Assembly (NCBI GenBank): GCA_031256825.1
Contig: JAIRPV010000010.1
Span: 33,121 to 97,120, forward strand
Source of the DNA: Oscillospiraceae bacterium
GTDB taxonomy: Bacteria > Bacillota > Clostridia > Oscillospirales > Acutalibacteraceae
Direction of reading: 5' to 3'
Length of the DNA: 64,000 nucleotides
Under the pieces are notes generated by a model. It had not been told where the DNA came from. It saw only the letters and a program-made list of their open reading frames with translations, and made no database searches. Position numbers and translations under genes: made by a program. Below, piece after piece: positions 49,989 to 58,406 of this stretch (position 1 is its first letter; each line of letters begins with the position of its first letter).

Positions 49989-51310
49989 GCGACAGCGTGA
50001 AAGAAGATCAGGCAAAGCATCCCTTCCGGCAGGGCAACCGCCTGCTGGCGCTGATTTCGCTGGCGCTGGGCTTTATCACCTGGGTGGTTTTCGCCATGGT
50101 CAATGGCGACACGCGCGATCAAACCGTCCACAACGTGCCGGTGCATATCGAAATGACAGGCACCGTCGCGGGAGATCTGGGCCTGAAAACTTTTTTCCCA
50201 ACCGCCTCCAGCGCAGAAAATATCACCGTGAGCGTGGTGGTCCACGCCAAGCGCTACGATACCATCGCAAAAGAAGATCTGAACGCGCAGCTGATGGTCA
50301 GCGACGTTGACCGGGCCGGCGACTACAATCTGGGCGTCCGGATCACCCCTGCCAAGGCGGGCGACACGCGCTTCGAAATCCGCAGTTACAGCGTGGGCGG
50401 CGTGGAAGGCCACACCACCATCGCCGTGGGGTTCGATTACGAGCGCACCCTTTCGTTCGAGCTGTCCCCTGTCATCAATGGCGCAGTGACCGTCCCCGAC
50501 GGCTATTACGCGGGGGATGTCATGCTGACAAAAAAGTTTGTTTCCATCACAGGGCCGCAGCGCAAAATCGCCGAAATTGCGGGAGTAAAAGCGGAAATCA
50601 TGGCCAGCGGGCTGCTGAAAGAAACAACGACCTTTGAGGGCGACGGCGTAAGAATCACGCCGGTGGACGCGGCGGGCAACGCCGTGCCGCAGTTTTTGAC
50701 CATCGACGGCGGCGGCGATCTGAAGGCGACGCTGCCGGTCTGGAAGCAGGCGACGCTGCGCACGACCATTGATTTTCTGCACGTGCCGCAGGCTTATCTG
50801 AGCCAGCCCCTGCCCTTCCGCATGAAACCGGAAAGCGTGCGCGCGGCGCTCGACGAAGAACGGGCCAATATCGCGCAGGAGCAGGGCTACGCCGTTGGCA
50901 CGATTGATTTCGCCGCGCTTGCCCCCAATCGCAACGCCGTCACATTCCAGGCGGCGGAGCTAACGCAGATCGCGTTTTTGGACAGCACTTCAGAAATCAC
51001 CGCAACCGTGGATCTGACGGGCTTCAGCACACGGACGATGACGCTGCCGGGCGGAAATATCGAAGTGGATTCCGCGCCAGACGCGCCGGGCTACGAGGGA
51101 ACGTTCAGTTCCGTGCGCAATGTTGTTGTGGTTGGGCCGGAAGAATCCCTGGCGTCGCTCACAGCGGAGCGGCTCAGCGGCAAAGCCATGGTCGATTCCT
51201 CCGCTTCGGCCGGGCGAGCGATCCTGCCGGTAACGATTGCCGTCGACAGCGACGACTGCTGGGTCTACGGAACAGACTACAAAGCAAACGGCACGCTGCG
51301 CGAAAGCTGA
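49985..51310 (+). CDS. cdaR: CdaR (YbbR-domain protein), regulator of CdaA
   Basis: A 441-residue membrane-tethered protein with one N-terminal helix (RLLALISLALGFITWVVFAMV) and several extracellular YbbR repeats (for example FVSITGPQRKIAEIAGVKAEIMA and VVVVGPEESLASLTAERLSG). In Firmicutes CdaR binds CdaA and tunes c-di-AMP output. Start at 49985 overlaps the cdaA stop by four bases. The glmM gene that usually follows cdaR is absent here; a lipoprotein gene follows instead. Confidence 0.93.
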   Translation: MSDSVKEDQAKHPFRQGNRLLALISLALGFITWVVFAMVNGDTRDQTVHNVPVHIEMTGTVAGDLGLKTFFPTASSAENITVSVVVHAKRYDTIAKEDLNAQLMVSDVDRAGDYNLGVRITPAKAGDTRFEIRSYSVGGVEGHTTIAVGFDYERTLSFELSPVINGAVTVPDGYYAGDVMLTKKFVSITGPQRKIAEIAGVKAEIMASGLLKETTTFEGDGVRITPVDAAGNAVPQFLTIDGGGDLKATLPVWKQATLRTTIDFLHVPQAYLSQPLPFRMKPESVRAALDEERANIAQEQGYAVGTIDFAALAPNRNAVTFQAAELTQIAFLDSTSEITATVDLTGFSTRTMTLPGGNIEVDSAPDAPGYEGTFSSVRNVVVVGPEESLASLTAERLSGKAMVDSSASAGRAILPVTIAVDSDDCWVYGTDYKANGTLRES

Positions 51311-51327
51311 CAAAAAGGAGGGAGCGC

Positions 51328-52650
51328 ATGAAACGGGCAAAGCGGCTGGCTTGCCTGCTGCTGGCGGCGGGATGGCTGCTGGCGGCCTCCGGCTGCGAGT
51401 GGCTGCCTTTCACAACGCTGGATCAGCTCATGCGGCCGCCGAAACCCGCCGATCCGGAGGCGCGGGCGTTGCTTGCGGTGTTGGAAAAAGATTTGCGCGA
51501 ACAGGGGCGCGTGCAGTTTTTGCAGCCCAGCGAAGGCCCAAACCGTGGAGCCGTTACCTTCGCGGATCTGGATGCCGACGGCAGCCGCGACGCTGTGGTG
51601 TTCTATAACACAATCGCCGCGGGCGGTGTGCAGGGCGCCAATTTCATGGCCGTTTACGCAAAGCGCAACGGAAAATGGGAGAATCGCTGCTCCACCAAAA
51701 TCGACGGCGAAGAGCTTCTTTCGCTGGAGCCGCTGGATTTGAAGAACGATCGCCAGCTCAGTCTGCTGGTGTGTTGGAGAACGGGCGAAAGCCGATATTT
51801 CCAGATCTACGAGGCGGGCCTGGCGGAGCGCGGCGGCGTTTCGGCGCTCTTCCCCGAAAACCGGGGGCCTTATATTTACAGCAAACTCGGCGTGGCCGAT
51901 CTAACGGGCAACGGGCGCAAAGAGATCGCTTGCGTGCTGATTGGCGCCGGCGCGGAGCGCGTCAACCGGGCGTTGCTGTATGCGCTGAACAAAGAGGGCC
52001 GCTTCGGCCTGGCTGGCGAAACAACGCTCGATCCCGGTATCTACGCCTGCCAGGGGGTTGCGGCGCTGCCCCTGGCCAACGGGCGCGAGGCCCTGCTGTT
52101 CGACGGCGACAAAAGCAGCGGCATGGTGACCGAAGCCCTGCTTTGGGATCCGGCGCAACAGGCGCTTTCCGCGCCGCTGCACGATGAAGGCGGCTCGGCC
52201 AACACCGTGGCTTACCGCAACCTAAAACTGCCCATGCGCCTTGCGAGCGGCGGCGGTCTGCCGGAAATTCCGGCGCAATACCCCATGGAAGGCTCTGAAA
52301 TCATCTTGAACGGCAACAGACGGCAGTTTTTCCTTACCCGCTGGTTCACGTTCGACGAAGCGATGAACCTGCGCGTAACGGCCGATCACATTATTTATTT
52401 GAACACCCACCAGTGGGTTCAAATGCCCGCGGAGCTGGCCGCGCAGGTCACCGCCTACAGCAACGAGGAATCTGTGGTGCACTTCCTGCGCTGGAACGGC
52501 AAACGAGCCGGCGAAGAACTGTTCTGGATGCACAACGCGGGCGGCGAAAATACCGTATTGATCCGGGGCAATCTAACGCAGGCCGGGCGCGAAGCGGGAA
52601 TCAACATCGAATTTCTCCTGGATGTCAACGAAACGCAGCGGACAGACTAA
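51328..52650 (+). CDS. Lipoprotein with FG-GAP/VCBS-like repeats
   Basis: A 440-residue lipoprotein. The signal ends in the lipobox ASGC (Cys23). Segments FADLDADGSRDAVVFY and VADLTGNGRKEIACVL look like calcium-binding FG-GAP blades, so the chain may be a beta-propeller. Several other blades (VYAKRNGKWENRCSTKI, LLYALNKEGRFGLAGE) fit. GGAGGGAGCGC precedes the ATG. It lies between cdaR and a DUF362 gene, near a two-component system. Surface sensing is a guess. Confidence 0.72.
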   Translation: MKRAKRLACLLLAAGWLLAASGCEWLPFTTLDQLMRPPKPADPEARALLAVLEKDLREQGRVQFLQPSEGPNRGAVTFADLDADGSRDAVVFYNTIAAGGVQGANFMAVYAKRNGKWENRCSTKIDGEELLSLEPLDLKNDRQLSLLVCWRTGESRYFQIYEAGLAERGGVSALFPENRGPYIYSKLGVADLTGNGRKEIACVLIGAGAERVNRALLYALNKEGRFGLAGETTLDPGIYACQGVAALPLANGREALLFDGDKSSGMVTEALLWDPAQQALSAPLHDEGGSANTVAYRNLKLPMRLASGGGLPEIPAQYPMEGSEIILNGNRRQFFLTRWFTFDEAMNLRVTADHIIYLNTHQWVQMPAELAAQVTAYSNEESVVHFLRWNGKRAGEELFWMHNAGGENTVLIRGNLTQAGREAGINIEFLLDVNETQRTD

Positions 52651-52675
52651 CAACAGACAAGGAGGAGCCATTGCT

Positions 52676-54088
52676 ATGCCAGAAAAACCAGCGGCTGTTA
52701 TGGTTCGGCGGCTCGGCGCGCCGCACCAGACCCAGCCCTTCACCCAGTTCCAGCCGCTGAACGCGGCGCTGCGGGCCGAAGTTTTTTCGGCGGTCAGCGA
52801 GCTGTTCAACGCGGCGGGCGGCCGGGCGCTGCTGAAAAGTAGCGGGGACGTCTACATCAAACCCAACGCCATCGACAGCAAACCCTATTGTCATACAAGG
52901 CCCGAACTGGTGGAAGCGGTCATCCGCTACTGGAAAGAGGCCGGGGCCAACCAAATCTATCTGTTCGAAAACGCCACGCAATGCAATTTTACGCGCATGG
53001 TCTTCGCCCTGACGGGCTACAGCGCTATCTGCCGCCGCTACGGGGTAACGGAGGTCTATCTCGACGAAGAAGAAAGCGTTGAATTCACCTTCCGGGGCAA
53101 ATCCCCCGAAGAAAAAGAAGCGGGCGGCTACGCGCAGACCACCTTTATGATCCCAAAGTTTATCACCGAACGTCTGATCACTCATGCCGGCGAGAACCTC
53201 TATATCAGCTTGCCCAAGTTGAAAACCCACTCCATGGCCGGGGTAACGCTGGGCGTAAAAAACCAGTGGGCCTTTCCGCAGCACAACGATCGCCGGCCCG
53301 ATCACAACTACAACCTGCCCTATAAGCTGGCCGACGTGCTGGGCTATGTCCAGCCGGATTACACCCTCATCGAGGGCGTGGAGGCAACCGTCAACGGGCA
53401 CTACCCTCCCCTGGCGCTGGCGGATCGCTGCGTGCTGCCGTTTCGGGTGCTGATCGGGAGCACAAACGTTGTCGCGGCCGATCTGGTTGGCGCAAGGCTC
53501 TTCGGGCTGGGGCTGGAAGACGCGGCGCACCTGCGCCTGGCCATTGAGCGCGGCTACAGCAGGGGCGTGCGCGGCCTGGAGGATATCGAACTGACAGGGG
53601 ATATCTCTGATTTTAACACGCGCTACGGAACGGATATTGTGCAGGAATTCCCCGCGGACGTCAGCATTCTCCGGGGCAAAGAGCGGCTTTGCGTCGAAGG
53701 CTGCCAAAACAACCCGCTGAGCGTGATGCAAACCCTAGCGCTGGATTACGGCGGCAAGGGCGGCTGGACAATGGTGATGGGCAAAGGCCACAACCCGGCG
53801 GAAATCGACGCGATCCAGGGCCGGGTGCTGGTGGTGGGGCATTGCGCCATCCACGAGGTCGGCGGGCGGCTCAAGGAGCGGCTGGGGAAAAAGAACGTCT
53901 ACTTCAGCGGCTACTGCAACGATCTTTGCGCAACCACCAACGCCCTGTGCAATCTCATGCATGTCAACCCCATGCGAATGGCCCCCATGGGCTTTGCGCG
54001 CTCGGTCAAACTTTTGGCTCTGGCAAAGCTCCACGGAACGCGCGCAAACGTGCCCTTCCCCTGGGCCGATAAAATAAAAGTCGTTTGA
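52676..54088 (+). CDS. DUF362 domain-containing protein
   Basis: A 470-residue protein with an N-terminal DUF362 domain (VYIKPNAIDSKPYCHTRPELVEAVIRYWKEAGANQIYLFEN, LYISLPKLKTHSMAGVTLGVKNQWAF, LIEGVEATVNGHYPPL) and a C-terminal half with cysteines (EGCQNNPLSV, VGHCAIHEVGGR, SGYCNDLCATTNALCNL) that may bind metal or a cofactor. Start MPEKPAAVMVRRLGAPHQ at 52676 after AAGGAGGAGCC. DUF362 proteins are often linked with iron-sulfur and redox genes, and the reaction is unknown. Confidence 0.85.
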   Translation: MPEKPAAVMVRRLGAPHQTQPFTQFQPLNAALRAEVFSAVSELFNAAGGRALLKSSGDVYIKPNAIDSKPYCHTRPELVEAVIRYWKEAGANQIYLFENATQCNFTRMVFALTGYSAICRRYGVTEVYLDEEESVEFTFRGKSPEEKEAGGYAQTTFMIPKFITERLITHAGENLYISLPKLKTHSMAGVTLGVKNQWAFPQHNDRRPDHNYNLPYKLADVLGYVQPDYTLIEGVEATVNGHYPPLALADRCVLPFRVLIGSTNVVAADLVGARLFGLGLEDAAHLRLAIERGYSRGVRGLEDIELTGDISDFNTRYGTDIVQEFPADVSILRGKERLCVEGCQNNPLSVMQTLALDYGGKGGWTMVMGKGHNPAEIDAIQGRVLVVGHCAIHEVGGRLKERLGKKNVYFSGYCNDLCATTNALCNLMHVNPMRMAPMGFARSVKLLALAKLHGTRANVPFPWADKIKVV

Positions 54089-54125
54089 TTGGGAACGAAT
54101 CTCATCACATTGGGAGGTCAGCGCT

Positions 54126-54824
54126 ATGAAACGCAAAATTCTGGTAGCGGAAGACGAGGCAAGCATCCGGGAATTCGTGGTGATCAATCTGGAGCACAGC
54201 AACTACGACGTTGTGCAGGCAGGCGACGGCCAGGAGGCCTGGGAAACCTACAAGGCAAACGAAGATTTGATTGACCTGGCCCTGCTGGATATCATGATGC
54301 CCGAGATGGATGGCCTTGAAGTGGCGCGCCGCATCCGCGAGCGCAGCAGCCGCACGGGCATCATCTTCCTGACGGCGCGGGCGCAGGAAATGGACAAAGT
54401 CAAGGGTCTGCTCACCGGCGCGGACGACTATATCACAAAGCCGTTCTCGCCCTCGGAACTGATGGCCCGCGTAGACGCCGTGCTGCGGCGCGTGGCGCAG
54501 GCGGAAAAGCAGGATCATGTCACTTCCTCCGGCATTTTTACGCTGGATCCGCGCAACCGCGCGCTTTACCGCGGCGACGAGCGCATTGACCTGACGAATG
54601 TGGAGTTGCAGCTCATCGAATTTTTCCTGGATCACAAAAACCGCACGGTGAGCCGCCGCGATATCTACAACGCCATTTGGGGCGACGAAGGCATCAACGA
54701 TCTGAAAATCGTAGATGTGAATGTGCGCCGCCTGCGCGTCAAGATCGAAGAGGATCCCTCCAATCCAAAGTATGTTACAACGGTCTGGGGCATGGGGTAT
54801 AAATGGGTCGAAGAGGCGGAATAA
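54126..54824 (+). CDS. OmpR-family response regulator
   Basis: A 232-residue two-component regulator. The receiver domain (1-125) has the acidic pair in LVAEDEASIREF, phospho-acceptor Asp in LLDIMMPEMDGLE, switch Thr in FLTARAQ and Lys in YITKPFSPSEL. The C-terminal winged helix (140-232) shows IDLTNVELQLIEFFLDHKNRTVSRRDI and VDVNVRRLRVKIEEDPSNPKYVTTVWGMGYKW. GGAGGTCAGCGCT precedes the ATG. The cognate kinase is next. Confidence 0.96.
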   Translation: MKRKILVAEDEASIREFVVINLEHSNYDVVQAGDGQEAWETYKANEDLIDLALLDIMMPEMDGLEVARRIRERSSRTGIIFLTARAQEMDKVKGLLTGADDYITKPFSPSELMARVDAVLRRVAQAEKQDHVTSSGIFTLDPRNRALYRGDERIDLTNVELQLIEFFLDHKNRTVSRRDIYNAIWGDEGINDLKIVDVNVRRLRVKIEEDPSNPKYVTTVWGMGYKWVEEAE

Positions 54825-54855
54825 CACGCGGCGCGTTGACGGGGGGAGGGAGTCC

Positions 54856-56337
54856 ATGGCAAAAAAAGCGGATCGTGCGCGCCACACGGTCAGGGGCTAT
54901 GTTTCGGTCGGGCTGACCATTATCGCCCTGTTCAGCGCCGGGGCGCTGGCCTTTGTTGTGGCCGAAATAGCGAAGAACAACTACACCCTTGTGCGCAGCG
55001 AGCTGGAGCGGCGGCTGAATGTCTACACATTGGAGTCGTTTTTTCTGGCAAACGCGGGCGCCAATGGCGAATTGCTCGAGCAGACCGCGCTGGACTATGT
55101 GAACCATTTCCCCGCCAAAGATATCATGGAAATCTGGATATTAGACAGCAAAGGCCGGATTGTGGTCTCGTCGAGCGGCTTCGGCGTCCCCATGGGTCCA
55201 GGCAACGCGATGGAGGATCTCAGCGACGCCCTGGGCGACCCCAGCCGCCGCGCACTGAAAAAAGGCCGCTATAACGGGGAACACATCTACGCTTGCAGCT
55301 ATATCCTGAATTCCCCGAATGTGCGGCAATGCGCGGTTCGGCTTCTGGTTTCGCTGAAAGCCATCGACCTGCAAATCGCCCAGCTGGCATTGATGGCGCT
55401 GCTGGGCTGGCTTGCGATGAACCTGCTGCTGTTCTGGTTCGGGCGGCTGCTCGTGCGCTGGGTGGGCGAACCCCTGGCAAAAGTGAGCGCCGCCGCCGCA
55501 AAAATTGCCGAGGGCAACTATACCGTGCGCATCGAACTGCCAAAAGAGCGCAACGAAATTTATGATCTGAGCGAAAATATCAATTATATGGCCGAAAAAG
55601 TGGCCTTTGCCGAACAGACAAAGCTCGATTTCATCTCTACCATTTCCCACGAGTTGCGCACGCCGCTGACGGCCATCCGGGGCTGGGGCGAAACTTTGGC
55701 GCTCGACAGCAACCGCGACTGGGCGTTTACCAACCGCGGCCTTTCTGTTATGATTGACGAAACGGCGCGGCTGACAAAGCTGGTAGAAGAATTGCTGGAT
55801 TTTTCGCGCCTCCAGAGCAACCGGCTCCAGCTCAACAAAGAGTATATCGACGTGCTGGCGGAGCTGGACGACGTGGTCTTCCTCTTCCGCGAGCGCGCCG
55901 CCCGCGAAGGCGTCGAGCTGGTTTGCAGCACATCCGAACTGCCCGCGCCCATGTATGGCGACCCCGCGCGCATCCGGCAGGTGTTTGTGAATTTACTCGA
56001 CAACGCCTTTAAACACACCCCCCAGGGCGGTTCCGTCAGCATAACGGGCACGTTCAGCGAAAACGGGGAGGTCTCCCCTGCCGAATTGCCCGAAAAGCTT
56101 TGCGTTGCCATACAAGACACCGGCCCCGGCGTGCCGGAAGCGGCGCTGCCGCACCTGACCGAAAAGTTTTTTAAGGCCGATATCGGCTCAAAAGGCTCGG
56201 GCATTGGCCTTGCCGTTGTGGCAGAATTGCTCAAGGCGCACGGCTGCGAGCTGCGGTTCGAAAACGCGCCAACAGGGCGCGGCCTTCTGGTCAAAATCAT
56301 GTTCCCATTGAGTGGGAGCAAGAAGCAGCGCAAATAA
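54856..56337 (+). CDS. Two-component sensor histidine kinase
   Basis: A 493-residue kinase. Start MAKKADRARHTVRGYVSVGL at 54856 after GGGGGAGGGAGTCC. Layout: membrane helix (about 14-36), extracellular sensor of about 130 residues, second helix (LALMALLGWLAMNLLLFWFG), HAMP (RWVGEPLAKVSAAAAKIAEGNYTVR), H-box FISTISHELRTPLTAIRGWGE, then the ATPase domain with the N-box NLLDNAFKHTPQGGSV, DTGPGVP and GSGIGLAVV. It pairs with the preceding regulator. Signal unknown; its position after CdaA/CdaR and a lipoprotein suggests envelope sensing. Confidence 0.95.
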   Translation: MAKKADRARHTVRGYVSVGLTIIALFSAGALAFVVAEIAKNNYTLVRSELERRLNVYTLESFFLANAGANGELLEQTALDYVNHFPAKDIMEIWILDSKGRIVVSSSGFGVPMGPGNAMEDLSDALGDPSRRALKKGRYNGEHIYACSYILNSPNVRQCAVRLLVSLKAIDLQIAQLALMALLGWLAMNLLLFWFGRLLVRWVGEPLAKVSAAAAKIAEGNYTVRIELPKERNEIYDLSENINYMAEKVAFAEQTKLDFISTISHELRTPLTAIRGWGETLALDSNRDWAFTNRGLSVMIDETARLTKLVEELLDFSRLQSNRLQLNKEYIDVLAELDDVVFLFRERAAREGVELVCSTSELPAPMYGDPARIRQVFVNLLDNAFKHTPQGGSVSITGTFSENGEVSPAELPEKLCVAIQDTGPGVPEAALPHLTEKFFKADIGSKGSGIGLAVVAELLKAHGCELRFENAPTGRGLLVKIMFPLSGSKKQRK

Positions 56338-56414
56338 GATTTCAGTAAAATAATGGGAATCGCCGGGCCGTTTTTAGCCGCGCGGGCAACGCAGCAAAGT
56401 TGCGTTAGTTCGAA

Positions 56415-56484
56415 ATTCCGTAATGGCGCACCCAAAAATGGGCCTCCAAAAAGGGCATTTTATGATATTCCGTAATTTCGTAAT
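56415..56484 (+). repeat. Short repeats ATTCCGTAAT upstream of the DUF1385 gene
   Basis: ATTCCGTAAT occurs at 56415-56424 and 56467-56476, and ATTTCGTAAT at 56475-56484. They lie in the 189-base gap between the kinase and DUF1385 genes, which has no reading frame I trust; CCCA/TGGG and AACGCA/TGCGTT are its other small inverted repeats. Confidence 0.4.
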
Positions 56485-56526
56485 TGCGATAAAAACTGGT
56501 GAAACATCAGGAAAGGAACTCAAAAT

Positions 56527-57600
56527 ATGAACGACAAACCAAACCCCCAGCGCCCCGAATTTTTTGGCCAGGTTGGCGGCGAAGCACTGATGGAGGGACT
56601 TATGATGCGCGGCCCGAAGGGCGCGGCGGTTGCCGTGCGCCTGCCCAGCGGCGAAATCGACGTGAGCCTGAAGCCCGGCACGCTGCCCAAAGACAAATAC
56701 CCCATTCTCGGTTGGCCGCTGATCCGCGGGCCGGTCAGCCTGGTTTATTCCATGATATTCGGCTACAAATGCCTGATGGAATCGGCCGACAAAGCCACCC
56801 AGGGGCTGATGGAAGAAGCCGCCGCGCAGGAAGACAGCTCGAAGCTGGACAAATGGCTCGAAGAGCACCTGGGGCCACAGCTGATGACCGTAATCGGCGT
56901 TGTTGGCTCCGTGCTGGGCGTAGCGCTGGCGCTGGGGCTGTTCGTCTGGGCGCCGGAGCTGCTGCTCAAATGGATCGAAAAGCTCTCGTCGGCGGATTTG
57001 ACGCATGTGAAAGCCCTGATTTCCGGTGGTATCCGCGTGGTGCTCTTTGTTGGATATATGTTCGTTATGTCGCTGCTGCCAGACATCCGCCGGGTATTTC
57101 AATACCACGGCGCGGAACATAAAACGATCTTCTGCTACGAAAGCGGGCTGGAACTCACGGTAGAAAATGTAAAAAAGCAAAGCCGTCTGCACCCGCGCTG
57201 CGGCACAAGCTTTATGTTCCTGATGATTCTGCTGAGCATTTTGCTCTCCAGCCTCCTCTTTGCCATTTGGCCGCAGCTTTCGCTGACGGCCACCGCGCGC
57301 GTTTGCATCAAGATTTTGCAGTTCCCCGTCATTATGGCGCTGGGCTACGAATTCATCCGTTTTGCGGGCAAGCACCTGGAAAACCCTATTGTGAAGATCA
57401 TCTCGTTCCCGGGGCTTTGCACGCAGCGCATCACCACCAAAGAGCCGGACGAAGAGATCATCGAAGTTGGCATTGCCGCGCTGAAAGCTTCGCTCGGGGA
57501 AACCTGGAAGCAGGAACCTGTTTTGATTGAGGGGGCGGATACCATTGCCGGTGACGACGCTGCGCCAGGCAGTTTTATGGGCACAGAGCAGACTGAATGA
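56527..57600 (+). CDS. DUF1385 (YqhQ-like) membrane protein
   Basis: A 357-residue conserved Firmicute membrane protein. Family blocks are GGEALMEGLMMRGPKGAAVAVRLPSGEI near the N-terminus, WPLIRGPVSLVYSMIFGYKCLMESAD and FQYHGAEHKTIFCYESGLELTVENVKKQSRLHPRCGTSFMFLMI, followed by LGYEFIRFAGKHLENPIVKIISFPGLCTQRITTKEPDEEIIEVGIAALK. Its function is not established. It overlaps prmC by 50 bases; the DUF1385-prmC order is common in Clostridia. Confidence 0.93.
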   Translation: MNDKPNPQRPEFFGQVGGEALMEGLMMRGPKGAAVAVRLPSGEIDVSLKPGTLPKDKYPILGWPLIRGPVSLVYSMIFGYKCLMESADKATQGLMEEAAAQEDSSKLDKWLEEHLGPQLMTVIGVVGSVLGVALALGLFVWAPELLLKWIEKLSSADLTHVKALISGGIRVVLFVGYMFVMSLLPDIRRVFQYHGAEHKTIFCYESGLELTVENVKKQSRLHPRCGTSFMFLMILLSILLSSLLFAIWPQLSLTATARVCIKILQFPVIMALGYEFIRFAGKHLENPIVKIISFPGLCTQRITTKEPDEEIIEVGIAALKASLGETWKQEPVLIEGADTIAGDDAAPGSFMGTEQTE

Positions 57601-58390
57601 AAACGCGCGCTTCGACGCGGCGCAGCTGGCTTGCCACGCCTATGGGCTGAATATGACGCAGCTGCGTCTGCGCGGCGAACTGCCCGTGGATACGCAACAA
57701 TTGGACTCCCTCGTTGCCCGGAGGGCGGCGGGCGAGCCGTTGCAATATCTGCTGGGGCAATGGGAATTTTATGGGCTGCCGTTTGCCGTTGGCCCGGGCG
57801 TTTTGATCCCCAGGCCGGAAACGGAGCTGCTGGTTGATTTTGCGCTGCGCTGCCTGGAAGGCCAGGAGCGGCCTTGCGTTTGGGATTTGTGCGCGGGCTC
57901 GGGCTGCGTGGGCTTGAGCGTAGCGCGCCGCCGGCCCGACGCGCGGGTGTTTTTGCTGGAACTTTCCGACAAAGCGACGCCCTATCTGCAAAAAAACGCG
58001 GCAAACTGCCCGAACGCCCGCGTTGTGCAGGGCGACGTGTTCGACAAACCAGCTGCGGCAGAGCCAATCCAGTTGATTTTGAGCAACCCGCCGTATGTTC
58101 CTTCCGGGGAAATTGACGGCTTAAGCGCCGAAGTGCGGCACGAGCCGCGCGAAGCGCTCGACGGCGGGCCGGACGGCCTACGGTTTTATCAGGCGCTGCG
58201 AGAGAACTGGTTCCCGCTGCTCGCCGCCGGCGGCGCTATGGCAATGGAATGCGGGGAAGGACAGAGCCAACGCCTGGCGCGCCAATATTTTCAGGGCTTT
58301 GCGGCACAGACGCTGCGGGATCATAACGGAATCGAACGGGTGGTGGTCGTCACGCGCCATCAGGCGCCGCCGAACCGATTGCCTCAATAA
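57551..58390 (+). CDS. prmC: Release-factor glutamine methyltransferase
   Basis: Methylates the GGQ glutamine of peptide release factors using SAM. The 279-residue enzyme has an N-terminal helical domain (VTTLRQAVLWAQSRLNE), LIPRPETELLVDFALR, the SAM loop VWDLCAGSGCVGLSVARR and the substrate motif ILSNPPYVPSGEI. The reading frame extends upstream without a good start. I take the GTG at 57551, as homologues begin M-T-L-R. A TTG at 57545 with GGGGGCGG better spaced is possible. It is read within the end of the DUF1385 gene. Confidence 0.93.
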   Translation: MTTLRQAVLWAQSRLNENARFDAAQLACHAYGLNMTQLRLRGELPVDTQQLDSLVARRAAGEPLQYLLGQWEFYGLPFAVGPGVLIPRPETELLVDFALRCLEGQERPCVWDLCAGSGCVGLSVARRRPDARVFLLELSDKATPYLQKNAANCPNARVVQGDVFDKPAAAEPIQLILSNPPYVPSGEIDGLSAEVRHEPREALDGGPDGLRFYQALRENWFPLLAAGGAMAMECGEGQSQRLARQYFQGFAAQTLRDHNGIERVVVVTRHQAPPNRLPQ

Positions 58391-58406
58391 CGAAAGGGCG
58401 AAGCCT

